Assembly (NCBI GenBank): GCA_942491735.1
Contig: CALOCN010000014.1
Span: 1,116,001-1,180,000, forward strand
Origin: CALOCN01 sp942491735
Lineage (GTDB): Bacteria; Eisenbacteria; RBG-16-71-46; JABDJR01
DNA: 64,000 nt
Reading direction: 5' to 3'
The notes beneath the pieces were generated by a model, which saw nothing but the letters and a program-made list of their open reading frames with translations, was not told the DNA's origin and made no database searches. The translations under genes and the position numbers were made by a program. Position 1 is the first letter of the stretch. Each line of letters begins with the position of its first letter. This document shows, one piece after another, positions 45,011 to 54,468 of this stretch.

Positions 45011-47107
45011 CTAGAGCAGGAGCAGGAACGCCTCAAGGGCGTCCTGATCCGCGGGCGGGAGGGGGGGAAGAGGCATGTCCCCCGGCTCGGTCCCGTGCCG
45101 GAAGTGTCCTGCCCCGGACTGTACCCTCCCCAGGACTTCGTGCAGGGTTCGCGCGGATCCGTTGGTGAAGTAGGGAACCTTGCGGTAGACCCGCCGCAGG
45201 GACGGGGTGCGGGTGCCTTCCTCATGCACGTAGGGACGGATTCCGGTCTGGCGATACTCGGCGGAACCCCACACGATGGGTCCCTGCTGCGAACAGACCA
45301 GGGACTCCCACTGCTCGAAGGGGACCGCGGTGGCCGGGTCGTCGGCTACGAGCCGGGCCCTGTGGCACGATTCGCAGCGGTCCCGGAAGACCTCCGCGCC
45401 GCGTCGCTCCGTCGCCGTCCACTTCTCCCGGCCGGCCGCGAACGGGTTGGGGGGATGGGTGAAGTCGAGCAGGAACTCCATGAGAGCGCGCCGCAGCTCC
45501 TGGGGAGGGATCCTCGGTTCGTCCAGACCGAACTCCCGCAGCCACGGGTGGTCCGCGGTGTAGATCGGAAACCAGGGATCGAGACCCGAGTGCGCGCTGG
45601 CCACCCGGAACTCGTTGTTGATCATGCGGGTCATGTCGGGGTCGAGGGCACGGGAGAAATAGGGCTTGTTGTTGAACAGGCCGAGCAGGGGACGGGTGGT
45701 GGCGTGGATGTCCCGACGGCCGGTGTAGTGCACCCGCCCGTCGCCGTGTCCCTCGAAGTGACAGGTCTCGCAGCTGAACCGGCTCGCCGCGTCCTTGCTG
45801 GAATTGGCCGGCCCCATGAGACCGGTGAAGAACAGCGCCTCCCCCAGCCGGGAGCGCGAGCCGCGGTCGGGGTTTTCCTCCCCGGTCGGCTCGCTGTGGA
45901 ACACGAAGTAGCCGTGTTCTCCCGCGGTGATCCAGGCGTCGAGCAGGGGGTTCGCCGCGATGAGGCCGCGGTCGTCGACCGGGAAGAAATCCGTGGTTCC
46001 CGGAGGCAGACGGTCCGTTTGCACGTCCGCGGTGGAGGCGAAACCGTCCGGCCAGGTGATCCAGGCCATGGAGTCCCCTCCATACCCGGTGGCCAGCAAC
46101 CGGGGAGCGTCGTCCGGGTCGCGATGCAGGTAGACCGCCTTGGGCGTCACCACGCCGTAGGCGCTCACGTTGATCGCGGCCAGGGGTTCGGGGGGGGCCG
46201 CCCCGGATATCCGGTAGAGGTACACGAACGAGTCGATGTAGCCGAAGAATCCACCGCTCCGGTCCAGGGGACGGTTCTCCACCCCACCCAGGGCGACCAG
46301 GGTGTCCTTGCCCTCCCGGACCGCGGACAGGCTCCAGATGGGCCCGTCGTGGCGGATGACCCGGGCGCGATCCGGATCGGGCACACCCTGGTCAAGGCGG
46401 TGGATCCACACCTCGTGGTCGAGAACACAGGTCACCAGGAGAAGCTCGTCCAGACGCTCCACCCGGATCGCCCCTGCTCCGACGGTAAGGGTCGCCACCA
46501 CCCGGGCCTGCAGCCGGTGTTCATCCTGCTTGAGTTCCAGGACGTGAAGCCGGGACGTGGCGTCGTCGACCGCGTAGAGATGATCCTTCCCGAAGGCCAG
46601 GTCCCGCAGACCCACCGCGCCGGGGACGGCGATTTCCCCCCGCACGAACAGCCCGTTCTGTCCCGCCTCGTAGAAGGCGATCCGGTTCGACAGCTCACCA
46701 CACACGGCGATGCGTGCCCCGTCCACCGCGATTCCGGTCGGGCTTTCCGGGGTATCCACCCGGGCGAGCTCGTCGAGGTCCTTGCCGAGAGCGACCAGAT
46801 GGTCGGAACCGCGCAGCAGTCCCACCAGGTAGGGCTGATCGGGAACCTTGACCACCCGGTAGGGGTTTGTCCCTAGACTGCGGGACGAGGGGGCAAGTTC
46901 GGCGAAGTTGGTCGTGGCCCGCAGTTCGGTCTCGAGGGCGCGCAGGTCCGCAAGGTGGGCCGCGATTTCCGTTTCGGTCGGGCCGAGGTCCTCGGCCGCC
47001 CCCGAACCGGGCAGGTTCAGGATCATGGCCAGGGCCGCTCCCACGAGCAGCACGATGGCGCCATGAGCAAACGGGTTCTGGAGAGAGCGGTGGAAACGGT
47101 GGGTCAT
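45011..47107 (-). CDS. Diheme cytochrome with N-terminal beta-propeller-like domain
   Basis: The 697-residue protein has a signal-anchor helix (about 15-36), a ~380-residue segment of propeller-like repeats (for example PYLVGLLRGSDHLVALG and VRGEIAVPGAVGLRDLAFG), and a C-terminal MauG/CcpA-type diheme domain. CETCH and CESCH bind the two hemes. The domain order differs from the stand-alone peroxidase at 7933-9393. Probably periplasmic and membrane-tethered. It might oxidise or reduce a partner held by the propeller. Divergent from the TonB receptor gene. Confidence 0.8.
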   Translation of the reverse strand: MTHRFHRSLQNPFAHGAIVLLVGAALAMILNLPGSGAAEDLGPTETEIAAHLADLRALETELRATTNFAELAPSSRSLGTNPYRVVKVPDQPYLVGLLRGSDHLVALGKDLDELARVDTPESPTGIAVDGARIAVCGELSNRIAFYEAGQNGLFVRGEIAVPGAVGLRDLAFGKDHLYAVDDATSRLHVLELKQDEHRLQARVVATLTVGAGAIRVERLDELLLVTCVLDHEVWIHRLDQGVPDPDRARVIRHDGPIWSLSAVREGKDTLVALGGVENRPLDRSGGFFGYIDSFVYLYRISGAAPPEPLAAINVSAYGVVTPKAVYLHRDPDDAPRLLATGYGGDSMAWITWPDGFASTADVQTDRLPPGTTDFFPVDDRGLIAANPLLDAWITAGEHGYFVFHSEPTGEENPDRGSRSRLGEALFFTGLMGPANSSKDAASRFSCETCHFEGHGDGRVHYTGRRDIHATTRPLLGLFNNKPYFSRALDPDMTRMINNEFRVASAHSGLDPWFPIYTADHPWLREFGLDEPRIPPQELRRALMEFLLDFTHPPNPFAAGREKWTATERRGAEVFRDRCESCHRARLVADDPATAVPFEQWESLVCSQQGPIVWGSAEYRQTGIRPYVHEEGTRTPSLRRVYRKVPYFTNGSARTLHEVLGRVQSGAGHFRHGTEPGDMPLPPLPPADQDALEAFLLLL

Positions 47108-47156
47108 GATATTCCGGGAGGGGCGGGTGGACTGTACCACGCGGGTGGGGAAACCG

Positions 47157-47186
47157 ATGACGGAGCGGAGGGACCTGTTGTACGCT
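47157..47186 (+). promoter_or_regulatory. Promoter for the TonB-dependent receptor gene
   Basis: ATGACG (47157-47162) and TACGCT (47181-47186) are 18 bases apart, with a ~25-base leader to the ATG at 47216. Confidence 0.4.
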
Positions 47187-47215
47187 TCCCAACCCTTTGG
47201 GGCCGTTCCAACCAA

Positions 47216-49471
47216 ATGATCCAACGCCTTTCCATCCTGCTTGTTTCACTTCTCCTCGTGGCCCTGATTCCCGGAACCGGGTTTGCCGACTCGTGGCTCG
47301 GAGGGCGGGTCACCGATGCCGAAACCGGCGATGCGCTGCCCTTTGCCACGGTCCAGCTGGCCGGCGAGGGGGTCGCGACCGGAACGGCGAGCAGCGAGTC
47401 GGGTCGCTTCCGGTTCGACGGGCTCGAGTCCGGAACCTACTCGGTCACCGTCTTCTTCATCGGTTACGCCACCCGGACGGACACGTTCCTGGTTGCGCCC
47501 GACGACAGCGTCGTGGTGACCCTGGCCCTTGTCCCGGAGGCCTTCGAGGTCCAGACGGTGGAGGTCACCGCGTCCCGGATCGAGGAGGAGACCCCCCAGA
47601 TCGGGCAGATCAGCCTGGGCTCGGATGAACTCGCCGAGTTGCCGGGAGTGATCGAAAAGGATCCGATTCGGACCATCCAGCTTCTTCCCGGCGTGCAGGC
47701 GGCCTCCGATTTTTCCAGCGGTCTCTACGTGCGGGGTGGAGGACCGGACCAGACCCTGATCCTGCTCGACAAGGTGACCCTCTACAACCCCAGCCACTTC
47801 TTCGGCATCTTCTCGACGTTCAACCCGGATGCGGTCTCCAACGTGGATCTGTACAAGGGGGCGTATCCGGCCGAGTACACCGGACGTCTGGGGGCGGTGC
47901 TGGACGTCACCAGCAGCAGCGGGTCCCGGGACGGGTTCGAGGGGTTTGTCGGACTGAGCACCATCGCCGGTCGCTTGAAGCTGGAGGGGCCGGTCGGGAA
48001 CGGATCCTGGCTGCTGGCCGGTCGGCGCACCTATCTGGACCCCATCCTCAACGCATTGCGGAAGAACGACGCCCAGATTCCCTACTACTACTTCTACGAT
48101 CTCAACGGCAGGCTCGACCTCACCCTGGGGGACCGGGATCTCCTGGACGTGTTCGCCTACTGGGGGCGTGATGATCTCCGATTCGAGCTCACCCCCACCG
48201 ACTACATCGGGGTGGACTGGGGGAACCGGACCCTGGGTGCGAACTGGAGACACATCTTCTCGGACGATGTGCTGGCCACGGTGGTGGGGTACGGGAGCGA
48301 GTACACGAGCTTCACCAACGTGTTCATCTTCGGCACGCCGATCCGGATCGACAACGAGTTGAGGGAAGGGTCGCTGCGTGGGGACCTTGCCGTGCGCACC
48401 GGTGAGCGGAACCAGGTCACGCTGGGAGCCCAGGGTTCGGTCTACGACTTCGGCTATACCCAGGAGTTCAACCTGGAACCGGGTGTGGACTACGGCTCGA
48501 CCCCGTTCGATGTGAGCGTGTTCGCCGAGGACGAGTGGTCCTCGACGACCGGGCATACCCGGTTGCGGGGCGGGCTCCGGTTGCGCTTCTTCAGCGACGG
48601 GGACCGCCTCCTGTGGGAGCCCCGCTTCCTGGGCAGCCGCGACCTGTCGGACCGGCTCACCTTCAACTTCGGCGCGGGGGTCTACCACCAGTATCTTCAG
48701 CTGGTATCCACCGAGGCCTTTTCGGCCGGCGACTTCTACTTTCCCGTGGACGAGACCACCCAGCCCGGCCGTTCATTGCAGCTCTCGGCCGGGCTCTCCT
48801 GGCTTCCGCAACCCGAGTACCGGCTCGCGGCGGAGTTGTACTACACCCGCCTCGACAACCTGCTCGTTTTCGACAACAACATTCCCAACGAGATCGATCC
48901 CATCACCACCGATGCGATCTTCGACACCGGAGGGACCGGCTACGCCACCGGTCTCGAGTTGTTCCTCGAACGACGGATCGGGCCGATGCGGGGTTGGGTG
49001 GGCTACACCCTGGGTTGGACGCGACGCAACTTCGAGGGGGTCAACCAGGGCGATACCTACGCCCCCAAGTACGACCGCCGTCACGATGCGAGCGTGGTCG
49101 GGAGCTACACCTGGGGGAAGTCGACCCTGAGTCTCGGGCTCGTCTACGGAACGGGGCAGGCCTTTACTCCCGCGTCCGCCCGCTATGGCATCCGCAATCC
49201 CGCCATCGGGAACACCGAGGAGGGCGGGTTCGTTCTTCCTTCCTCCAAGAACAGCGCACGCCTGCTCCCGTATCACCGGATGGATGTCTCGTTCACCCGC
49301 GATTTCGGTCTGTTCGGCCTGGAAGCGGAGTGGTTCGTCCAGGTCTTCAACCTCTATAGCCGCCGCAACGAATGGTTCGTCCAGTACGACTCCAGCGACC
49401 CGGAGAACGCACCGGAGGTCGTGAACCAGTTGCCGGTCATTCCCAGCCTGGGGGTCAACGTTGCCTTCTAG
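47216..49471 (+). CDS. TonB-dependent outer-membrane receptor with CarboxypepD_reg domain
   Basis: The 751-residue protein has a Sec signal peptide (1-22), a carboxypeptidase-regulatory-like domain (about 25-110), a plug domain (PGVIEKDPIRTIQLLPGVQAASDFS) and a 22-strand-type barrel ending in VAF, an outer-membrane Phe terminus. There is no STN secretin domain. The plug resembles the receptors of the Bacteroidota-type/FCB superphylum that take up peptides, siderophores or sugars. The substrate is unknown. The next gene, a lipoprotein, overlaps its stop codon and is likely a partner. Confidence 0.9.
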   Translation: MIQRLSILLVSLLLVALIPGTGFADSWLGGRVTDAETGDALPFATVQLAGEGVATGTASSESGRFRFDGLESGTYSVTVFFIGYATRTDTFLVAPDDSVVVTLALVPEAFEVQTVEVTASRIEEETPQIGQISLGSDELAELPGVIEKDPIRTIQLLPGVQAASDFSSGLYVRGGGPDQTLILLDKVTLYNPSHFFGIFSTFNPDAVSNVDLYKGAYPAEYTGRLGAVLDVTSSSGSRDGFEGFVGLSTIAGRLKLEGPVGNGSWLLAGRRTYLDPILNALRKNDAQIPYYYFYDLNGRLDLTLGDRDLLDVFAYWGRDDLRFELTPTDYIGVDWGNRTLGANWRHIFSDDVLATVVGYGSEYTSFTNVFIFGTPIRIDNELREGSLRGDLAVRTGERNQVTLGAQGSVYDFGYTQEFNLEPGVDYGSTPFDVSVFAEDEWSSTTGHTRLRGGLRLRFFSDGDRLLWEPRFLGSRDLSDRLTFNFGAGVYHQYLQLVSTEAFSAGDFYFPVDETTQPGRSLQLSAGLSWLPQPEYRLAAELYYTRLDNLLVFDNNIPNEIDPITTDAIFDTGGTGYATGLELFLERRIGPMRGWVGYTLGWTRRNFEGVNQGDTYAPKYDRRHDASVVGSYTWGKSTLSLGLVYGTGQAFTPASARYGIRNPAIGNTEEGGFVLPSSKNSARLLPYHRMDVSFTRDFGLFGLEAEWFVQVFNLYSRRNEWFVQYDSSDPENAPEVVNQLPVIPSLGVNVAF

Positions 49472-50411
49472 CACCCGAGCGGTTGCGCTCCTCATTGTCC
49501 TGGCCTGTGCGGGCTGTTCCACCGAACGCGAACCGGGCAGCCTGTTCGGCCCCTCGGAGAGCGGGATTCCGGTGGTGGACGCCCAGTTGATCGTGGGGTT
49601 CTCGTTCCCGGAGATCCTGATCAGCGAGACGACCAGCCCGGAGGAACCCTGGACCCGGGAGCAGGCTGCGGTCGGGGACGCCGCGGTGCAGGTCGTGGGC
49701 CCCGATTTCACCCTGCGCTATACGGTCTCCGACCCGGAATTGGGGGTCTACTTCCCCGTGACCCAGCTGGCCAGCGTGGCTCCGGATACCGAGTACCGCC
49801 TCGAAGTCGATTTCCCGGACGGCCGTCGGGTCCGCGCGGTGACCCACACTCCGGCGGCGTTCCGGGTGAACCGATGGGTGCTGCTGGAGGAGGACGGGGA
49901 AACGGTGATTCGTGAGCTGGCCACCTACAGCGACACGAGCGGGGAGGAGATCTACGAGCAGAACCGCCTGGTGCACGGGCAGGGCCTGGTCGAAGCCCAG
50001 TACGCGCGTGGGGACGAGCCGGGGGTCCAGGTGGGGGTGTTCAGCCTGGACCCCGATTCGGACTTCGCCATCGACGTGAGCTTTCTCGATCCGGAGGATC
50101 TCGAGGACTTCCAGAGGTTCGAGAGCTCGCCTGCCCTGGTCGTCCCCGACGGCCGTCTCCGGCTTCCCTGGCTGGCCGTGTTCTTCACCGGGCGGTATCA
50201 GTTCCACGTCTTCCAGGTCGATCAGAACTGGTTCAACCTCCTCCTTTCCACACCCGAATTCGGCGGAGGAACCGGATTCGGTGGGAATACCGGCGACAGT
50301 TTCGAGTCCCCGCTCTTTGCCGTGGACGGGGGAATCGGCCTCTTCGGCTCGGCGGCGATCGACTCCATCGGGATCTACGTGGTTTCGCCGGATTCCCTGG
50401 ACGCACCCTAG
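49461..50411 (+). CDS. DUF4249-like lipoprotein, TTG start
   Basis: A 316-residue lipoprotein (LACAGC lipobox, about Cys19). The mature part is rich in beta-strands with Asp- and Phe-rich stretches and ends in GGIGLFGSAAIDS. Position and pattern are like the DUF4249 lipoproteins that accompany TonB-dependent receptors in the FCB group. The only possible start is TTG at 49461, overlapping the receptor's stop by eleven bases, which implies translational coupling. Function unknown; a surface-binding partner to the receptor is likely. Confidence 0.75.
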   Translation: MPSSTRAVALLIVLACAGCSTEREPGSLFGPSESGIPVVDAQLIVGFSFPEILISETTSPEEPWTREQAAVGDAAVQVVGPDFTLRYTVSDPELGVYFPVTQLASVAPDTEYRLEVDFPDGRRVRAVTHTPAAFRVNRWVLLEEDGETVIRELATYSDTSGEEIYEQNRLVHGQGLVEAQYARGDEPGVQVGVFSLDPDSDFAIDVSFLDPEDLEDFQRFESSPALVVPDGRLRLPWLAVFFTGRYQFHVFQVDQNWFNLLLSTPEFGGGTGFGGNTGDSFESPLFAVDGGIGLFGSAAIDSIGIYVVSPDSLDAP

Positions 50412-50434
50412 TGCGTGACCCGGTTGCTCCCTGG

Positions 50435-50440
50435 TAGGAT
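50435..50440 (+). promoter_or_regulatory. -10 box (TAGGAT) for a leaderless small membrane protein gene
   Basis: TAGGAT ends six bases before the ATG at 50447, with no Shine-Dalgarno and no clear -35. Confidence 0.4.
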
Positions 50441-50446
50441 TCCGCC

Positions 50447-50731
50447 ATGCCCTGTGGATGTCTGGTCGCCCTCATCGCCACCGCGTTCCCCCGGTTCGCG
50501 ATCGTGCTCATCTGGCTGTTCTCGGACTGGTTTCACGATGTGTATCCCAGTCGGTTGATCGGTGGGTTGGGTCTGCTGCTCATGCCCTACACCACCCTGT
50601 GGTACAGCGTGGTGGCCAACGTGTGGGACCGGGACTGGGGTTTCCTCCAGTTGGCGGTGTTCGTCATCGCGGTGATGTCGGATGTGGGGGCTCTCGGCGG
50701 GGCGGGCGTCACCGGACGTCGGCGCAAGTAG
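50447..50731 (+). CDS. Small integral membrane protein of unknown function
   Basis: A 94-residue protein with about three membrane helices, a Cys-Gly-Cys near the N-terminus and a short basic tail. The MPCGCLVAL beginning resembles a family of small membrane proteins seen in Actinobacteria and Chloroflexi, but no function is known. Start by ATG with a TAGGAT box six bases upstream. Confidence 0.6.
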   Translation: MPCGCLVALIATAFPRFAIVLIWLFSDWFHDVYPSRLIGGLGLLLMPYTTLWYSVVANVWDRDWGFLQLAVFVIAVMSDVGALGGAGVTGRRRK

Positions 50732-50735
50732 GAAC

Positions 50736-50762
50736 GCCCCGGTCGCGACGGCGACCCGGGGC
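50736..50762. terminator. Possible bidirectional hairpin terminator
   Basis: GCCCCGGTCGC (50736-50746) pairs with GCGACCCGGGGC (50751-50762) with one bulged base. It lies between two convergent genes, but no T-tract is visible on either side. Confidence 0.35.
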
Positions 50763-50784
50763 GCTCCAGGAATGATCCTCGGGA

Positions 50785-52308
50785 CTACTCGCCGAACTGG
50801 ATTCCCTGGGCCAGGGGAAGATCCTTGGACCAGTTGATGGTGTTGGTCTGCCGGCGCATGTAGGCCCTCCAGGCATCGCTGCCGGACTCCCGTCCACCGC
50901 CGGTTTCCTTCTCCCCGCCGAACGCGCCGCCGATCTCCGCACCGCTGGTGCCGATGTTCACGTTGGCAATGCCGCAGTCGCTGCCCACGTGGGAGAGGAA
51001 CGTCTCCGCCTCGATGAGGTTGGTGGTGAAGATGGCCGAGGAAAGCCCCTGGGGCACATCGTTGTGCAGTCGCATCGCCTCGTCCAGGTCCCCGACCGGG
51101 ATGATGTAGAGGATGGGACCAAAGGTCTCATCCTGGACGATGGCCATGTCGTTGCGGGCCTCGGCGATGCAGGGGGTCATGTAGTACCCCTTGGCCTGTG
51201 CGCCCCCGGTGACCCGCTCGCCGCCGCAGAGTATGGTCCCCCCCTGCTCCTTCACCGCCTGGATCGCCGCCTCCACCGCTTCCACGGCCTGCTCGTCGAT
51301 GAGCGGCCCCATGAGCGTGCCGTCCTCCAGCGGGTTGCCGATCTTCACCTGACCGTACGCCTTGACCAGGCGCCGCACCAGCTCGTCCCGCTTCGAGTGG
51401 TGGACCAGGATGCGCCGGGTGCTGGTGCACCGCTGGCCGGCGGTTCCTACCGAACCGAACAGGATCGCCGGAACCGCGAGGTCGAGATCCGCGTTCCCGG
51501 TCACCACGATGGCGTTGTTGCCCCCGAGTTCCAGGATGGTCTTTCCCAACCGGGAATGGACCACCTCGCCCACCCGGTGCCCCATGCGGCAGCTCCCGGT
51601 GGCGGAGACGATGGGGATACGGCGGTCGTGGATCAGACGTTCGCCGATGCCGGGTCCATCACCGACGGCGAGGCTGAAGATCGCTGGATCCACGCCGGTA
51701 TCCCGGCAGACCCGCTCGGCGATCCGGGTGCAGGCCACCGCGGTCAGCGGGGTCTTCTCCGACGGTTTCCACAGGCTTGCGTCCCCGCACACCGCGGCGA
51801 GAAAGGAGTTCCAGGCCCACACCGCCACCGGGAAATTGAAGGCCGAGATGATTCCGACCACACCGAGGGGGTGCCACTGTTCGTACATGCGGTGGCCGGG
51901 CCGTTCCGAGTGCATGGTGAGGCCGTAGAGCTGGCGGGAGAGACCGACCGCGAAGTCCGCGATGTCGATCATCTCCTGGACTTCCCCTTCTCCCTCGGCC
52001 CGGATCTTTCCCATCTCGAGGGTGACCAGTGCGCCGAGGTCCGCCTTGTGTTCGCGCAGGGCCTGGCCGAGCTGACGCACGGTCTCCCCGCGCACCGGAG
52101 CGGGGGTCATGCGCCAGTTCAGGAAGGCCTGGTGCGCCCGCTGGGCGATCCGGTCGTACTCCCCGGTAGTGACCTGGGTGACCGAGGCGAGGTGGGCCCC
52201 GTCGATGGGGGAGTGGGAATCCAGGTTCTCGCCCGAGCCCAGCCACTCGCCACAGAATCCGCCCGGGTTGACGTCCTGGATGCCCAGGCGCTCGAGAATG
52301 TCACGCAT
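50785..52308 (-). CDS. Aldehyde dehydrogenase, ALDH7-like
   Basis: A 507-residue NAD(P)+-dependent aldehyde dehydrogenase. The catalytic Cys is in GQRCTSTRR, the general base Glu in ILELGGNN, and NAD-binding elements include SATGSCRMG. The start MRDILERLGI, with GFCGEWLGSG, and end IQFGE fit ALDH7-type enzymes (alpha-aminoadipic semialdehyde/piperideine-6-carboxylate dehydrogenase) involved in lysine breakdown. No other lysine catabolic genes are nearby. AGGAGA precedes the ATG. A promoter lies inside the 3' end of the upstream gene. Confidence 0.9.
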   Translation of the reverse strand: MRDILERLGIQDVNPGGFCGEWLGSGENLDSHSPIDGAHLASVTQVTTGEYDRIAQRAHQAFLNWRMTPAPVRGETVRQLGQALREHKADLGALVTLEMGKIRAEGEGEVQEMIDIADFAVGLSRQLYGLTMHSERPGHRMYEQWHPLGVVGIISAFNFPVAVWAWNSFLAAVCGDASLWKPSEKTPLTAVACTRIAERVCRDTGVDPAIFSLAVGDGPGIGERLIHDRRIPIVSATGSCRMGHRVGEVVHSRLGKTILELGGNNAIVVTGNADLDLAVPAILFGSVGTAGQRCTSTRRILVHHSKRDELVRRLVKAYGQVKIGNPLEDGTLMGPLIDEQAVEAVEAAIQAVKEQGGTILCGGERVTGGAQAKGYYMTPCIAEARNDMAIVQDETFGPILYIIPVGDLDEAMRLHNDVPQGLSSAIFTTNLIEAETFLSHVGSDCGIANVNIGTSGAEIGGAFGGEKETGGGRESGSDAWRAYMRRQTNTINWSKDLPLAQGIQFGE

Positions 52309-52368
52309 GATCGGTCTCCTGATGTGCGGTGAGGGGGAGCCGTCTCCCCTGATAAAAATGCGGCAAGG

Positions 52369-52397
52369 AGTATAGGCCCGACCGGGCTACTCGTCGA
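52369..52397 (-). promoter_or_regulatory. Promoter for the ALDH7-like gene
   Basis: On the minus strand TCGACG (52397-52392) and TATACT (52374-52369) are 17 bases apart. It overlaps the end of the hexapeptide-protein gene. Confidence 0.5.
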
Positions 52398-52983
52398 GCG
52401 GGCGATCCGACCGGTGGGAGCCGAGGGCGCGGGCGTAGCGACGGATCTTCTCTCCGGCCGGGGCGTCCCGATCGGCGTTGAAGACGGTGCGGGAGAAGTT
52501 CATGGAGCGCTGGATCGGCCAGAGTCGTTCGTGTTCCGAGGGGGCGAACACGTTGGCCGGATTGCCGACCGCGATCCACCCGATGGGCACCATGGATCCC
52601 GGCAGGAGGACCGAGTTGACGTGGACCACTCCGTGGATCCGCACCTCGCTTCCCTGCCCCACCACCGCACCGTTGAAAACCGCGGACCCGGTGGCCAGGA
52701 AGGCTCCGTCCTCGACGGAACACCCGGTCAGGTGGGCTCCCGGTCCGACCAGGACGTCGTCCCCCAGGATACAGCCGTGCCCCGGGGTGCCCCGCAGGAC
52801 GGCGTTCTCCATGACCACGCAATGGGAGCCGAGGACGACCGGGCCCCCCTCCGACGTGAGCACGGCTCCGTAGAGTACCGCGCAGTGCTCCCCGATGGTG
52901 ACGTCTCCGGACACCACGGCGTTGGGCGCGACGTAGGCGGTCTCGTGGACTCGAGGACGGTGTGTGTCGTGTTCCAGTTGCAT
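52387..52983 (-). CDS. Left-handed beta-helix (hexapeptide-repeat) protein, gamma-carbonic anhydrase-like
   Basis: A 198-residue protein built of imperfect hexapeptide repeats ([LIV]GxxxxV...), as in gamma-carbonic anhydrase and PaaY-type proteins. His residues in HCAVLYG, SHCVVMENAVLRGTPGHG and GAHLTG are plausible metal ligands, but I cannot line them up with the canonical trio. It may be a carbonic anhydrase, thioesterase or acyltransferase. AGGAGGAGG precedes the ATG. It lies just upstream of ALDH. Confidence 0.75.
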   Translation of the reverse strand: MQLEHDTHRPRVHETAYVAPNAVVSGDVTIGEHCAVLYGAVLTSEGGPVVLGSHCVVMENAVLRGTPGHGCILGDDVLVGPGAHLTGCSVEDGAFLATGSAVFNGAVVGQGSEVRIHGVVHVNSVLLPGSMVPIGWIAVGNPANVFAPSEHERLWPIQRSMNFSRTVFNADRDAPAGEKIRRYARALGSHRSDRPLDE

Positions 52984-53112
52984 GATTCATCCTCCTCCTG
53001 CGGCCGGAAACCCAACCTACGCCCCCCCGGGGCCGCCCGGCAAGCCGCTTCCAGGAGACGAGGCTGCGTGCTAGATTGGGCGCCCCACCCACGATTTCAG
53101 AGGAAGGCAACC

Positions 53113-54468
53113 GTGAAACCAAACCTCTTCCGAATCCTGGTGCCCGGTCTGATCCTGGCCGCCTGTGCCGCCCCCGGGGTGACCCGGGCCGAAATGGACC
53201 CCGGCGCGGTCACCGAGCACACCCTGGAGAACGGGATGAGAGTCCTGCTCTGGGAGGACCCCACCATTCCCAACCTCGCCATCTACACCTACTGGAAGGT
53301 GGGAAGCCGCAATGAGGCCCCGGGGATCACCGGGTTGGCGCACTTCTTCGAGCACATGATGTTCAACGGATCGCGCAACTATCCCCCGGGCGAGTTCGAC
53401 CGCACCATGGAGGCGGCCGGCGGTGCCAACAACGCCTACACCTCCTCGGACGTGACCGTCTACCAGGATTGGGTACCGGCCTCGGCGCTGCGGTTGACCC
53501 TGGAGATGGAAGCGGACCGGATCGGCTACCTGAGCGTGGATCCGGAGATGGTCGAGAGCGAGCGCGGCGTGGTCATGAGCGAGCGTCGGCGTTCGGTGGA
53601 GGACGACAACCACAGCCTGATGTGGGAAGCCATGGGATCCCTTGCCTTCATGGCGCATCCCTACTCGTGGCCGGTGATCGGGTGGCGCAGCGACATCGAG
53701 AGCTGGCGCCAGGAGGACGTGGAAGCGTTCTTCGATGCCTGGTACACCCCCAGCAACGTGGTGATGATCATCTGCGGGGCGTTCGAGACCGGGGAGGCCC
53801 TCGAGGTGCTCAACGCCACGGTGGGTAGCCTCGAGACCCGGGAGGTGCCGCGCGGGGTGGTGACCACCGAGCCCGAACAGCGCGGCGAACGTCGCGCCGA
53901 GCTCCGCAAGGAAGCGGGGCTGGGGAGCGTCCTCGCCGCCTGGCACGTGCCCGAGACCGCGCACGAGGACCAGAGGGTCCTGGAGCTGATCGATCTCCTT
54001 CTTTCCACCGGTGAGTCCAGCCGGCTCTACAAGCGGCTCGTGGACCGGGACGAACTGGCCCTGTGGACCTGGTCCGGAACCGATCGCAACTTCGATCCCG
54101 GTCTTTTCCAGATCCTCGTGCAGAACCGCGAGGGGGTGGAGGGACCGCAGGTCGAGGTCGCCCTCTACGAGGAGTTGCAGCGTCTGTCGACCGAGCCGGT
54201 AACCGATCGGGAACTGGCCAAGGCCAAGAACATGCTGATCACCGGATTCTACCGGGAGATGGCCACCATCTCGGGTCGCGCCGATGCCCTGGGTTCCTTC
54301 GATGTGTTCCATGGCGACTGGCGCAAGTTGTTCGACGTGGTGGGTACCTACGAGGCGATCGAGGCCGAGGATGTCATGCGGGTTGCCGGCACCTACTTCA
54401 CCCCGGAGAACCGCAGCGTGGTGACGCTGATTCCCGTTTCGCCCGAGGAGGCCGCCGATGCGCAGTAG
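53113..54468 (+). CDS. M16 zinc peptidase, catalytic subunit
   Basis: A 451-residue protein with a lipobox (LAAC, about Cys18). The inverse zinc motif HFFEH gives His77, Glu80 and His81, with the likely third ligand Glu157 in SERGVVMSERR. It is the active half of a two-gene M16B protease, exported to the periplasm. GTG at 53113 is chosen because AGAGGAAGG precedes it and the signal peptide starts there. The next gene overlaps by eleven bases. A TAGATT box lies at 53072-53077. Confidence 0.88.
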   Translation: MKPNLFRILVPGLILAACAAPGVTRAEMDPGAVTEHTLENGMRVLLWEDPTIPNLAIYTYWKVGSRNEAPGITGLAHFFEHMMFNGSRNYPPGEFDRTMEAAGGANNAYTSSDVTVYQDWVPASALRLTLEMEADRIGYLSVDPEMVESERGVVMSERRRSVEDDNHSLMWEAMGSLAFMAHPYSWPVIGWRSDIESWRQEDVEAFFDAWYTPSNVVMIICGAFETGEALEVLNATVGSLETREVPRGVVTTEPEQRGERRAELRKEAGLGSVLAAWHVPETAHEDQRVLELIDLLLSTGESSRLYKRLVDRDELALWTWSGTDRNFDPGLFQILVQNREGVEGPQVEVALYEELQRLSTEPVTDRELAKAKNMLITGFYREMATISGRADALGSFDVFHGDWRKLFDVVGTYEAIEAEDVMRVAGTYFTPENRSVVTLIPVSPEEAADAQ

